IMG/VR virus record: IMGVR_UViG_3300017770_000030
Span: 1 to 44,967 of that record
DNA: 44,967 bases
Source of the DNA: a virus
Reading direction: 5' to 3' (one strand)
Below the pieces are notes generated by a model. That model was given only the letters and a program-made list of their open reading frames with translations. It did not search any database and was not told the origin of the DNA. The position numbers and the translations under genes were made by a program. Positions 1-9,555 of the stretch are shown piece after piece; the stretch's first letter is position 1; the number at the start of each line of letters is the position of its first letter.

Positions 1-848
1 CCCGCTCCAGAATCTGTTTGATCTGCTATTTGTGATGGTGAGTCACGGAGGGAGTCGTTACCTGCACCGGCTGCAACACTGAAGTTATTAACAGTCCAGT
101 TATTGCTACCAGCAGCATCGTTCCCCAAATTAGCCGATGAACTGTTGTCTTTGAAGTCGAGGTGAAAACCATTTGTTCCGTATGTTCCAGCGTATGCAAT
201 CGGCTGCAGTACACCGTTTGTATCGAATTCGGTGAATGCAGTATAATCAAGGGCTTGACCATCGACAAAGTGGATGTTAGCCATGAGGCCACCGAAGTGA
301 TCATAAGCAGTGCCACTTGTAGAAGCACTAGATGCACCTAAATTATGAGGAAATGTGTTATTAAATCCAACTTGAGTGTTTTGAGGAATAGTATATGAAG
401 TGCTAAAGTCCGTCAGCTGAACTCCGTTTACATACATTTTAAGCCGGTTAGAAGCAGTACCTTGAGTCGTGTCTAATGCAACTACAACGTGATACCAAGC
501 AGAGGAATCTCTAAAAACGGCTTGTGATCTATTGTGCCTATAGCTTGAACCGTCGTTAAAAGAAAATTGCAAATACGGGTCAGTAGCGTTATAGCTTATC
601 CAAGTCGGTTGACCATCATGCGTACCGAAGAAAATACTGCCACCGTAATTTGTATTTCTGTTGGCAAAATTTCCGTCAATCTTGATCCACCCAGACCAAG
701 TCCACGTCTTGCGATTACCCGCAGAACTTGGGGTTCGGTTAAGATAACTTGAGTCTCCTGAGTTGAACCTAAGACTACGTTCGTCAGAGCCACCACCGCC
801 GGTAGCACCACTGGCACCGGCTAAAATATTATTATTAAATACTGGCAT
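1..848 (-). CDS. LamG-type tail fibre, N-terminal part (continues at 44967-43929)
   Basis: This is the first 282 codons of a fibre that leaves the window at base 1 and continues in the same frame at base 44967, so the window is a circular assembly cut inside this gene. The start is ATG at 848, four bases after the upstream fibre gene stops. Residues about 45-165 look like a concanavalin A/LamG sandwich (WTWSGWIKID, then AWYHVVVALDTT and a MYVNGVQL strand), a fold phage fibres use to bind host-surface glycans. A second repeat-like segment follows and ends near DSPSQIADQTDSGAG at the junction. Receptor binding at the tail is inferred from the family and from position directly downstream of the gp17-like fibre. 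Confidence 0.85.
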   Translation of the reverse strand, partial: MPVFNNNILAGASGATGGGGSDERSLRFNSGDSSYLNRTPSSAGNRKTWTWSGWIKIDGNFANRNTNYGGSIFFGTHDGQPTWISYNATDPYLQFSFNDGSSYRHNRSQAVFRDSSAWYHVVVALDTTQGTASNRLKMYVNGVQLTDFSTSYTIPQNTQVGFNNTFPHNLGASSASTSGTAYDHFGGLMANIHFVDGQALDYTAFTEFDTNGVLQPIAYAGTYGTNGFHLDFKDNSSSANLGNDAAGSNNWTVNNFSVAAGAGNDSLRDSPSQIADQTDSGA

Positions 849-851
849 ATA

Positions 852-1427
852 TCAAGTGTACGCAAGGTTATCGGTTGCTACTGCATGAATCTTTCCAGCT
901 TCTTGAACGATGTAATCAATACGTGCACACTTACCAGTAGTACCAGTTAGAGCTGGAGCAGTGCCACCAGCAAAGTACCATTGGTTACCCCAAGTAGGGG
1001 CAGCACAAGTCGTAGAACCTTGAACAATAAAGATAGAACCACTTTGACCAGCTACTTCTGTCGTGGGATTAGCAAACAGAATGGCTGCATGTCCTGTGGT
1101 TAGGATAAAGTTATTAGACAGTGCAAAGTCAATAGTGATAGAAGCTGCGGATGTAAGTGTTGTTACCTGTCCACGTTGAGCTGCAGTGTATGTCTGAGCA
1201 GCATCAGTCTTTGCTGTGTCGGCATCAAAGGCTTGAATAGTAGAACCAATAGAACCACTAAGATCAACCTGTGTACTTACAAGAGCTGCTCCTTCTTTGA
1301 CATATAGTTTGTTTTGATCAGTTGCATAGCAAACCTCACCCTCTTGGATGTCGGCTACTGAGCTATTAAGATTAGAATATGTACCTCGTGCTACACGCAG
1401 AGGAGTTCGATTAGCAGGTGTTGGCAT
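852..1427 (-). CDS. tail fibre-like structural protein
   Basis: A 191-residue protein between the T7-type fibre and the LamG fibre; its start overlaps the stop of the upstream gene by one base. The N-terminal part (about residues 1-55) contains GEVCYATDQNKLYVKEG, a pattern found in fibre or baseplate-associated proteins of marine phages. The rest is Thr/Ala/Gly-rich beta-type sequence (TYTAAQRGQVTTL, then a region rich in small residues) typical of fibre shafts and tips. No catalytic motif is visible. Its place in the fibre block implies a virion role as accessory fibre or adhesin; the exact position in the particle is unknown. Confidence 0.6.
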   Translation of the reverse strand: MPTPANRTPLRVARGTYSNLNSSVADIQEGEVCYATDQNKLYVKEGAALVSTQVDLSGSIGSTIQAFDADTAKTDAAQTYTAAQRGQVTTLTSAASITIDFALSNNFILTTGHAAILFANPTTEVAGQSGSIFIVQGSTTCAAPTWGNQWYFAGGTAPALTGTTGKCARIDYIVQEAGKIHAVATDNLAYT

Positions 1428-2359
1428 TAGAAAGATCCTCCGTCGAATGTTGATGATGTTGATACCAGTGATGCTCCACTGTCAAAGTTGCCGCCGTCAG
1501 CCACAAGGATTGCATTTGAATCCACGTAGAGCTTTGTTGCAGCATGTAAGTTAGATGTAGGTGCTCCAGAAAGAGTTACTAGACCAGTAAATGTATCTCC
1601 AGACTTTTTAATAAATCTTTCGTTTACATCATTGGCATAGTAGTTTTGAAATACCCAGCTATTGGTTACATATTTTATGCGTACAGTTAGCCCAGAGTCA
1701 CCAACAAAACCTGAAGGTAGACTACTTAAAGGACTAAAACTTTCAATACCCGCAGAGTTCAGTACTTCTACGTAATCACCATTACTGGGTGATCCAGGAA
1801 TAGAACCAACATTAGCTATTGGTGCATAAAGCACCGCACTAGCCACTGCGGTTTGTGCTGCATTGGCTGTAGACACAGCACTATTAGCTGTAGTAACCGC
1901 ACCGTTAGCCGTAGTAACCGCACCGTTAGCTGTAGTAACCGCTGAGCCAGCCGTAGTAATAGCTGTATTTGATTGAACATATGCAGTATCAGCAACAGCC
2001 TGTGCATCTACAGAACGTATACTAGAGTCCTGTGAGACATAGAGAACTTGATTAAAGTTATTATTTAGGTCACTAGATCTAATTGCTGATCCAGGTTGAA
2101 AGGTAGCTGGAAGGCTAGTATTAGGAGTACACCTAAAGATCCTAATAGGACCACTAGGTGCAGTGACAAAATTAACAATGGTGGGGTTTGCAGAATCAAC
2201 AGCGTATTCAGTTGTATATGATGGGTACGTATAGTTAGGATATGTTCCTAATCGTACCTGTACATCAGCAGTATTATCGTATGGGAAGGTAAAGGTATAA
2301 GCGGTGGATGAACCATTACCTGTAAAATCATTGTATTGTACAGTAGGATTGCAAGCCAT
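1427..2359 (-). CDS. T7 gp17-like tail fibre, virion-attachment protein
   Basis: 310 residues. The N-terminal about 150 residues match the T7 tail-fibre attachment domain in style (YNDFTGNGSSTAYTFTFPY near residue 8, then FRCTPNTSLPATFQPGSAIRSSDLNNNF), the part that anchors the fibre to the tail. After it come seven-residue repeats of the type AVTTANG (about residues 138-165), expected to form a trimeric coiled shaft, then a short C-terminal region with a SGDTFTGLVTL-like segment seen in many fibre tips. It is much shorter than T7 gp17 (553 residues), so receptor recognition is probably passed to the following fibre genes. Confidence 0.85.
   Translation of the reverse strand: MACNPTVQYNDFTGNGSSTAYTFTFPYDNTADVQVRLGTYPNYTYPSYTTEYAVDSANPTIVNFVTAPSGPIRIFRCTPNTSLPATFQPGSAIRSSDLNNNFNQVLYVSQDSSIRSVDAQAVADTAYVQSNTAITTAGSAVTTANGAVTTANGAVTTANSAVSTANAAQTAVASAVLYAPIANVGSIPGSPSNGDYVEVLNSAGIESFSPLSSLPSGFVGDSGLTVRIKYVTNSWVFQNYYANDVNERFIKKSGDTFTGLVTLSGAPTSNLHAATKLYVDSNAILVADGGNFDSGASLVSTSSTFDGGSF
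1884..1967. repeat. 21-bp tandem repeat inside the fibre shaft
   Basis: About four consecutive 21-base units with the core GTAGTAACCGCACCGTTAGC; the first three are nearly identical and the last is degenerate. They encode the seven-residue shaft repeats of the fibre. Unit number can change by slippage or recombination and would alter shaft length. Confidence 0.8.
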
Positions 2360-2364
2360 TGTTA

Positions 2365-5300
2365 TTATTTAGGAATGTTTTGTAGAGCATCTAATTCATC
2401 AGCACGTTCAGTATTACCTAATCTACGTGCACGTTTTTCAAGAGCTTTAAATGATGCTTCTTCTGCAATGCGGCTTACTGAGGCGTCTTCAGCTAGAAGT
2501 TCAGCCCAAGCATTTAGCTTTGCTTCTCGAAATATTTGACGGATACGATCACCATGGACGGTATCATTGGGAGAAAACTTTTTACCATTCGAGTGTGAAA
2601 GTTCCATATCAAGGATTGATTTTAATACAGCAGGATCCTGAAATAGTTGAGTAAACTGTTTTTCTAAGCCCTGTTGACTGATTAAATATTGGAATCTTGA
2701 AATTACGTCAGGGTATTCTTTAAGTGATTCATCATTAGGTGTAGTAGTAAATGTCTGGTGTAAATTAACACCAGATCTAAATATAAGTTCTCGTGCTTGT
2801 GATCCAACTTTACTAATACGGAATGGTAGTGTCCGATTAATCATGTTAGTCATTGGATCCCAATCAGCTAACGGTTCACCAGTAAAGATGTCATAACGGT
2901 ATGGAAGCTTTCCATCTTCACCAACCATGAACTCAGCCCATAGGTTACGGTTCTTGATCTGTTCCATAAAGGAACCTTCCATCTCACGCATACCAGGGTT
3001 GAATGCTTTACCAATCTCGTTTCGTAGACTAGATAGTGGAGCCTGATTGTTTACTAGGTTTGCAGCCACAGCACCTACTGACTGACCTTTACCAGTCATA
3101 AGATCACCAAGCTGCATTAAACCAGCAAGGAAGGTCTTATTAGTAATGTTAGCCATAATTAGATACTGCAATTGACCAAGGCGATCCTCAGTAAACTGCT
3201 CACCCATTACACCTTGTGCATCACCAATATCAGCAACAGCTGCTAGGAATGCATTGAAGGGTTCAAGTGATTCATAACTAACCCACTTATCGCCAAGCTT
3301 GATTGATCTTGCTTGCCAACGTCCTGACTGCTCCCATGTTTTACGTAGCTTTTGGTCTGGCGGTCCATTACCTGATAACATTCCACCAAGGTATAAAGAA
3401 CCAGCAAGGCTGACCATACCTGCACCAATAGCTTCACGTCCTCTAAGGACAGCTCTAGCTTGTGCTAATTCATCAGCAGTACGAATACCATACCTAAGAA
3501 GGTCAGGATGTCCTGCTTCTTTAGACATAATATCAGCTGATTCACGTAGGAACCTATTTAATATTGGGGTATATTTACCAGTTAACTGCAGTGCATTGAC
3601 TCCAGTCTTCATGAATAGACCAACAAATGGTTTGATAGCAGGTAGTTGTTCAATACCAGCTTGAATCTTTTGTGCATAGTCTGGTAGATCACCAGTTAAT
3701 GCTGCTTCTTTCCATTGGAAATTAGCGAATTCATCTGATAGTTCACCTGTAGATTTCCATATCTTTTTATTGAAACGCTTTTCAGCTTCACGTACAGCTG
3801 TCTTCATTTCAAAATCACCAATACCAATACCACTATCAATCATTCGGTCATAGACTTCATTGAATGCTTTAGATCTAGCATTACCACGAGCAATCATTTG
3901 ACCAAAAAATGAGTCAGCTGCTTTCATAATCCGTGGTCCATACGATAGAAACGGGTTTTGGTTAAGACCACGCATCATCCTGTATGTATTAAACAATGAC
4001 TTTTCACCAGCAGTACCGCGTACTGCATAGTGTGCTGCCATAGCTTCGAACTCATCACCAGCTTGCTGTGCGGTGTAACCACGAAAGTCACCACCGTTAT
4101 CAAAGTAGGTATTGAAGTCAGCTACAGCCTTACGCCATGCTTCTGGAATACTCTCCAATAGACCACCAATCTGTGACATAGCAGCCATCTTTGTTTTACG
4201 ATCGCCAGTAACACTGGCACCAACAATTGCTGCTGCTGGTCTCATCATAGTATTGATACCAGTACCAATGACAGCCCTTACAGGTGTCTTAGGACCAGAC
4301 AACATAGAGTTAATACCCATAGTCATCAGCTCACCAACTACCTTATTACGCTGAAAATTATTAGGTCCTGAATAACCATTAAGTCGTTTAGCAAAGAACT
4401 CATCCATATCGGCCATGGTCATCAAGTTGCCATTAGATGCAGCACTGAAATATCTGAAGGCTTCAAATAGTTCACCTGTTTCATCTTCACGTATGACCTG
4501 AATCAATAGATCAGTTTGAGCATTAGCCCTACGTTTAGCTTCAGCTACTACCTCTAGTGCAGCTTTGGAACCAGGCTTAGGACCCTTACCAGGTGCACGG
4601 AATTCACGTAGTCGATTAGCAATCAATGATGTAGTCTGTTGACGCATACCCTGCAATACTTTATATCTTGCAGCAATCTCATCAAACATACCACCAGGTA
4701 CTTTGCTATCAATAACACCATCAACACTCAATGCAGCACGTGAGATATCACGCATCTCTTGAGACAGTTGACCAAGTACAACATCAGTCATTTGTACTTG
4801 TGCTTGAGTTAATGTACGAAAGGCGCTTGATCCCTTACCAGCACCCATGTAATCAGATGCTGGAACTATTTCTTTAGTAATAGGATCAATTTTTGGTTTG
4901 TTAGTAATAGGATCAATTTCTGGATCAAATGCAAGGATAAATTTTTGCAGTTCTTCAGAAGTAAAGTTTGTTGCTCTACCATTTGGTGTAATAAATTCCT
5001 GAAGTTCTATCGCTGCATACAACATGTCATCCTGAAGCTCCTTTGTAGAAGCTCCTTTATACATATTAAGGTACTCTTCGTTTTTGAATAATGCTTCAGC
5101 CTGTTTGGTAATTACATCGATATCTACACCTGATGTCTCTGCCATTTTATGGATCTGCGATGATGTCAGTACACCACGTACAGTACCTCGTTTACTACCA
5201 AAGTTAGAACGCATATCCATTTTATCCCTCAGAGATTTCAGTGGTACAGAAGAACCTGATGATAATGGATAGTTGGATGTATCAGTCTTATCAGCACTAT

Positions 5301-6603
5301 AGTAAGCACCAGCACGAGGTGTACCCTTACCTAAATCTACTTCAAGTTGATCAGCACCAATATCAAGATACTGCTCACCTTGCTTAACATTAAACTTAGC
5401 GTAGTTACGAGTATCACCAAAGTCGATATTCTTACTTAACGCCATATCGATAACTAGGTCTTGCTTTACAGCTTCATCTAGTTGATCCCATGACGGCTTA
5501 TACCAGGATTCATTAGTACCATCAACCTTGGATGGATTCTTCCAGGTTTCTCTCCACTCACCAATGGTAATGTCTTCATCAAGTACACCTTTACGTTTAA
5601 GAGATTTAAAGTAATCTGCTTCATACTTGGTCTTAGACATACCAGTAACTTTTAGAGTCTTAGCCTGGTATTCAGCTGCTTCTGATTTAACAAGTGTTTT
5701 ATTAATTGTAGACATGCTGTCAGCAATGTTCTCTGTAGGCTGGGTGACAGCAGTAGATGGTAAACCCTTTAGCTTTCTATAACCAACACCAGCAGCTTCT
5801 AAGGCTGCACCAGCTGCAGCTCCAATACCCATTGATTCAAAAAGGTTAAGGAAGGTTCTATGAGCTGGTGATAGATCACGACCATCTTCAAGTTGGAGTA
5901 AGTTCTGAGCTAATACTGGATTAGATTTAATTAGACCTTCAACGATACCTTCTTCTGTTGTTTGAGTAGAGTCCCATACATCAACAGCAGCACCTTTACC
6001 AGCATCGACAGCAGCACGTTTAAGTAACGCTGCTTTACCAGTTACATTAACAACCTTACCAGCTTTATTAATAGTCTTACCAGCCATCATGGCACCACGG
6101 ATACCTTTAATACCCATGCCAATCTTACCGACACCAACAAATCCAACACCTACATCAACAAAGTCACGTAGGAACATTCCCCATCGTGTCTTTGGCATCT
6201 GTTGTGCATTGAACTTTAGACCTGATGCAAAGGAATAGGGGTCTTGACCTTCATTACGTTCAGCATAAAACTTAGGATCCAAGTATTTACCAAGATCAAT
6301 AGTATTGTTCCATGCATTCTGTACACCAGTTACAACAGCTTTACCTGCATCTTGTAAGTTCTCCTTTACTCCAAAGTCTTCAGCATCTTTTGTTGCATGT
6401 GTATCCTGTAGGGTACCATCCTCGTTAGTCTTTTCTTTAACTTCTGTTGAAACAGCGTTAGCTTTGCTTTGTTGTATTTCTTGTAATTCTTTACCACCGT
6501 CTCTGTTTCCAAGTTCAGTCTGATGGTCAGAAATAATTTGTCTGTTTTTTTTCTGCTCCTCAGCAATCTGCTCAGGAGTCAGTTCATTTAATTCATTTTC
6601 CAT
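2365..6603 (-). CDS. gp16-like internal core / DNA ejection protein
   Basis: At 1412 residues this is the largest protein of the genome and lies where T7 gene 16 lies, directly before the tail fibre. In the T7 family this protein is ejected into the cell first and helps form the channel that pulls DNA in. The visible sequence has an acidic, charged N-terminus, a glycine-rich hydrophobic stretch at about residues 145-175 (FVDVGVGFVGVGKIGMGIKG) and long alpha-helical segments. Unlike T7 gp16, I see no lytic transglycosylase motif at its N-terminus; a lysozyme-like segment sits instead at the end of the neighbouring gp15-like protein. Confidence 0.75.
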   Translation of the reverse strand: MENELNELTPEQIAEEQKKNRQIISDHQTELGNRDGGKELQEIQQSKANAVSTEVKEKTNEDGTLQDTHATKDAEDFGVKENLQDAGKAVVTGVQNAWNNTIDLGKYLDPKFYAERNEGQDPYSFASGLKFNAQQMPKTRWGMFLRDFVDVGVGFVGVGKIGMGIKGIRGAMMAGKTINKAGKVVNVTGKAALLKRAAVDAGKGAAVDVWDSTQTTEEGIVEGLIKSNPVLAQNLLQLEDGRDLSPAHRTFLNLFESMGIGAAAGAALEAAGVGYRKLKGLPSTAVTQPTENIADSMSTINKTLVKSEAAEYQAKTLKVTGMSKTKYEADYFKSLKRKGVLDEDITIGEWRETWKNPSKVDGTNESWYKPSWDQLDEAVKQDLVIDMALSKNIDFGDTRNYAKFNVKQGEQYLDIGADQLEVDLGKGTPRAGAYYSADKTDTSNYPLSSGSSVPLKSLRDKMDMRSNFGSKRGTVRGVLTSSQIHKMAETSGVDIDVITKQAEALFKNEEYLNMYKGASTKELQDDMLYAAIELQEFITPNGRATNFTSEELQKFILAFDPEIDPITNKPKIDPITKEIVPASDYMGAGKGSSAFRTLTQAQVQMTDVVLGQLSQEMRDISRAALSVDGVIDSKVPGGMFDEIAARYKVLQGMRQQTTSLIANRLREFRAPGKGPKPGSKAALEVVAEAKRRANAQTDLLIQVIREDETGELFEAFRYFSAASNGNLMTMADMDEFFAKRLNGYSGPNNFQRNKVVGELMTMGINSMLSGPKTPVRAVIGTGINTMMRPAAAIVGASVTGDRKTKMAAMSQIGGLLESIPEAWRKAVADFNTYFDNGGDFRGYTAQQAGDEFEAMAAHYAVRGTAGEKSLFNTYRMMRGLNQNPFLSYGPRIMKAADSFFGQMIARGNARSKAFNEVYDRMIDSGIGIGDFEMKTAVREAEKRFNKKIWKSTGELSDEFANFQWKEAALTGDLPDYAQKIQAGIEQLPAIKPFVGLFMKTGVNALQLTGKYTPILNRFLRESADIMSKEAGHPDLLRYGIRTADELAQARAVLRGREAIGAGMVSLAGSLYLGGMLSGNGPPDQKLRKTWEQSGRWQARSIKLGDKWVSYESLEPFNAFLAAVADIGDAQGVMGEQFTEDRLGQLQYLIMANITNKTFLAGLMQLGDLMTGKGQSVGAVAANLVNNQAPLSSLRNEIGKAFNPGMREMEGSFMEQIKNRNLWAEFMVGEDGKLPYRYDIFTGEPLADWDPMTNMINRTLPFRISKVGSQARELIFRSGVNLHQTFTTTPNDESLKEYPDVISRFQYLISQQGLEKQFTQLFQDPAVLKSILDMELSHSNGKKFSPNDTVHGDRIRQIFREAKLNAWAELLAEDASVSRIAEEASFKALEKRARRLGNTERADELDALQNIPK

Positions 6604-6696
6604 TATTTATTTATAGTTAGGAACCGTCTAAGGAGTACATACGTTAATGTACAGAAAAGAAAGATAATGCCCGGTGAGTAATCAAAAGTAGGTTGA

Positions 6697-9540
6697 CTAT
6701 TTAGCTCTACTTTCCATACGTGCGTAATGGGCTGGATCAATTTCGGAGTCGGCAAAGGCGGTTCCTTGGATTCGCGGGTCAGCTTGAATCTGCTTAACTA
6801 TTTCAGTAAGTTCAGCATGAGAAACATTATTTTTAATACCATTCCAACGACCCATAATTCCTCCAACTGGATTGTTAGGGAAGTCTCTTATCGTTGAACG
6901 TATGTAAGCTATAGCTAATTGATCTTGTGTGTTTTGATCAAATAGTGTGTCCTTAGTAATATTACCAGGAACCCAGCCACGCTCAAACCCATCCTTTAAT
7001 GTATCACCTATAAATTGATAACGACCAGCAGCGTGCATTCCTTCTGGATCACTCAAGGGTAATGATTGTCGATACATAATATCTCCGACTCTCATCCCGA
7101 TCAATGGAGCACCAAAATGGATAGTGCCTGTATTACTACCGTGAGCTACGTCACCACCATGAGTACCATATAGATTCATAGCATCATAGCCATCATGCAC
7201 TGTGTCATTAGATGATTCATACGATGCCATTAAGTTTAAAAGTGGTCTATAAACTTCTGTACCTTTAGCACCTTGTGCACGAGTTTGAGCAGGTATCGCA
7301 ACACTTAAACTACTAACACTAGATACCGTACCTAATACTGCTTTAAACCTTGGGCTGATAACACCAAATGCATCTTCGGTACGATTGTATGGTAATTCAT
7401 ATTCAGAATCTTTACCAAAATACAAACGCACTTGAGAATTAAATAATGTTTTCCAGGGGATTTTTGTTTCTTCTGATAGTACTCGAAGCCATTGACTTGG
7501 TTGACCTGTTTCCTTGATGCTTGGAAGATCTCTCGCCCAACTATCCTCCTTGTCCATTGCACCTAACATCTTACTATCCAGATAACTTCGACTGTTATCT
7601 TTTAATTGATTTATAAATCTATCAAATTTTGGTTGTTGATTGACAACACTCTGATCAACTGCTGTGAAACCAGCATCAGTTCCTGTAATAAGCTTACCTT
7701 TATCCTTACCCGTTTGGTAGGTTTTACGCTCATAACCATTTGTTTGTTTTGTGATATCTACCTTATGTCGTCTTAGAACTTCCTCAGCGATCGTTTCATA
7801 AGTATTATTTTTCCAATCCTTAGAAGCTTTTAAATCCATCACATCAGAGGCGAATCTAGATTTCATCACCCTTATGATGCCAACAGTTGCTGCACCTGGA
7901 TCGACAAGATTACTACTCTTTAATGCTGATTTTAATATCTGCTCTAATTCATCAGTAAATTTACTAAAGCCACCACTACCACTTTGAGTAGATCCACTAG
8001 CACCGGATGCTTCTACTAAGCTTTTTCTTTGTGTAGCTTTGAGTGCAGGGTATTTAGCTTGAAGTTCTGCAGCATCAAATACTGCACCATCCTGAAGTTC
8101 ATTAAGTGCTAACTGATATTGGATATTACCATCTTCAGGAAGCTCTCTATTGACCATTAGATTTTGAACATCAGGTGGGAGCGGTCTACCTAAAGCTTTA
8201 ATTCTTTCAGCACCAGCTTCAACCTCAGCCCTACTAAGATCTTTTTCAACAGCTTCGAGACGTAAGCCCGTTACTATTTGTTCAACAACGCGATCTTTCT
8301 CACGTTCATTTCTCTGATAATCAGCATTGCTCCTATCTCTTAGAATAGTTTTTATTCTATTAAATGCAACAGCTGTAGTACCACCCTTTTCAATAAACTG
8401 TTTAAAAAAGGTTGTCTTCTTACCAGCAACAGTGATCTCTTGATCATAAAGGTCTAGTAAAGCATCCTGACCTATTAAGCCATCGGTAGCCAAGCGTGAT
8501 AAAGTTTCTCCTAACTTCTCACGAGCATCCTTACGAATGATTCCCCCTTGTCCACCAGTTTCACCCTGCATATGATTTTCAAAAGCGTACGGATTGCTTT
8601 TTAATTCTTCGACAAGATTAAGGACTGCTGTGTCTTGACTGTCTTTCTCATCTTTTTCAAATCTTTGCTGAGCTGCTGTTGCAAACTCTGCTTCTAACAT
8701 AGTATTAACCTGACGCATACCAGGAAACATATACTCCTCAGCAAATGCTAAGTCATATCCTTTATAAGGTTTTAGAAATTCACCAGCTATAATTCCACGA
8801 ATCTCTTTATATTCCTTAAATTGGCCTAATTCTTGAGCCTTAGCTAAAGAAAGTGTCAAACCACTTGTGGTCTTATATTCCTTGGTTTTTGTTTCTATAT
8901 TATCCATGTGCACCTTATACGCAAGCTTCGTATTACGTGCAATCTCTTTCTGAGCACCCATCAGTGCCCAACCATCTAACTCTCGAATCTGTTTAATTTC
9001 TGATGCTGTTGCTCCGTTAGCTTTAAGTCGTTGGATCACAGCAGTAGCTGCACCATGCTCAGCAGCAAGGTCATCCTCCTTAGCCCTTAGGTTTTGGAGA
9101 TCCTTTGCATCTAGTCCAAGTTGGAACACAAGTGCCATACCAGCTTCCTTGCGTTCATCCTTGTGGTTTTCATACAGGTCCTTTCCAACCTTTAGGGCTT
9201 CCTGAGAGAAGGTCCCTAAGCGGTCATAAGCTGATTTCTCTAATTCAGCTTTATCTTTCTGCTTTTGAATTTTTTGTTTGTAGCGTTTCTCCAAAGCTTT
9301 CTCGTAAGTGCTTTGGAAACGATCTTCTAATCTTTCATTCTTAGCACGTTGCTGGCTTTCAGCATTACGTACATTTTGTAAATCAGATAGATCTTCTTTT
9401 TGATTAGCAATTGTCTGCTGGTAATTAGCCCGTAGATCTTGTATTCTTTTAATACCAGCCGATTCTATACGTCTAGCATTATCAGGTAACGAGATGGCAT
9501 TAAAACCACTATTACGTGCAGACCCTCTAAATTGAGCCAT
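6697..9540 (-). CDS. gp15-like internal core protein with C-terminal lysozyme-like domain
   Basis: 947 residues in the position of T7 gene 15. The first about 330 residues are strongly helical and charged, as expected for an ejected core protein. Residues about 770-915 look like a peptidoglycan-cleaving lysozyme/transglycosylase fold: MASYESSNDTVHDGYDAMNL with a candidate acid in YESS, then AAGRYQFIGDTLK, and NTQDQLAIAYI near the end. Such a domain would open the cell wall locally during DNA entry. In T7 this activity is at the N-terminus of gp16, so here the activity appears to have moved to a different core protein. The family call rests on position; the domain call rests on motif reading. 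Confidence 0.7.
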   Translation of the reverse strand: MAQFRGSARNSGFNAISLPDNARRIESAGIKRIQDLRANYQQTIANQKEDLSDLQNVRNAESQQRAKNERLEDRFQSTYEKALEKRYKQKIQKQKDKAELEKSAYDRLGTFSQEALKVGKDLYENHKDERKEAGMALVFQLGLDAKDLQNLRAKEDDLAAEHGAATAVIQRLKANGATASEIKQIRELDGWALMGAQKEIARNTKLAYKVHMDNIETKTKEYKTTSGLTLSLAKAQELGQFKEYKEIRGIIAGEFLKPYKGYDLAFAEEYMFPGMRQVNTMLEAEFATAAQQRFEKDEKDSQDTAVLNLVEELKSNPYAFENHMQGETGGQGGIIRKDAREKLGETLSRLATDGLIGQDALLDLYDQEITVAGKKTTFFKQFIEKGGTTAVAFNRIKTILRDRSNADYQRNEREKDRVVEQIVTGLRLEAVEKDLSRAEVEAGAERIKALGRPLPPDVQNLMVNRELPEDGNIQYQLALNELQDGAVFDAAELQAKYPALKATQRKSLVEASGASGSTQSGSGGFSKFTDELEQILKSALKSSNLVDPGAATVGIIRVMKSRFASDVMDLKASKDWKNNTYETIAEEVLRRHKVDITKQTNGYERKTYQTGKDKGKLITGTDAGFTAVDQSVVNQQPKFDRFINQLKDNSRSYLDSKMLGAMDKEDSWARDLPSIKETGQPSQWLRVLSEETKIPWKTLFNSQVRLYFGKDSEYELPYNRTEDAFGVISPRFKAVLGTVSSVSSLSVAIPAQTRAQGAKGTEVYRPLLNLMASYESSNDTVHDGYDAMNLYGTHGGDVAHGSNTGTIHFGAPLIGMRVGDIMYRQSLPLSDPEGMHAAGRYQFIGDTLKDGFERGWVPGNITKDTLFDQNTQDQLAIAYIRSTIRDFPNNPVGGIMGRWNGIKNNVSHAELTEIVKQIQADPRIQGTAFADSEIDPAHYARMESRAK

Positions 9541-9555
9541 AGTTAAATCTATTTA

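Noticed and set aside
26-337. 103-codon minus-strand frame at the window start
   Set aside because: It is a shadow of the LamG fibre, which is open in another frame from 848 through base 1 and across the junction.
9105-9344. Plus-strand frames inside the internal core protein genes
   Set aside because: Antisense frames produced by biased codon use on the minus strand; no start signals and no protein-like features.
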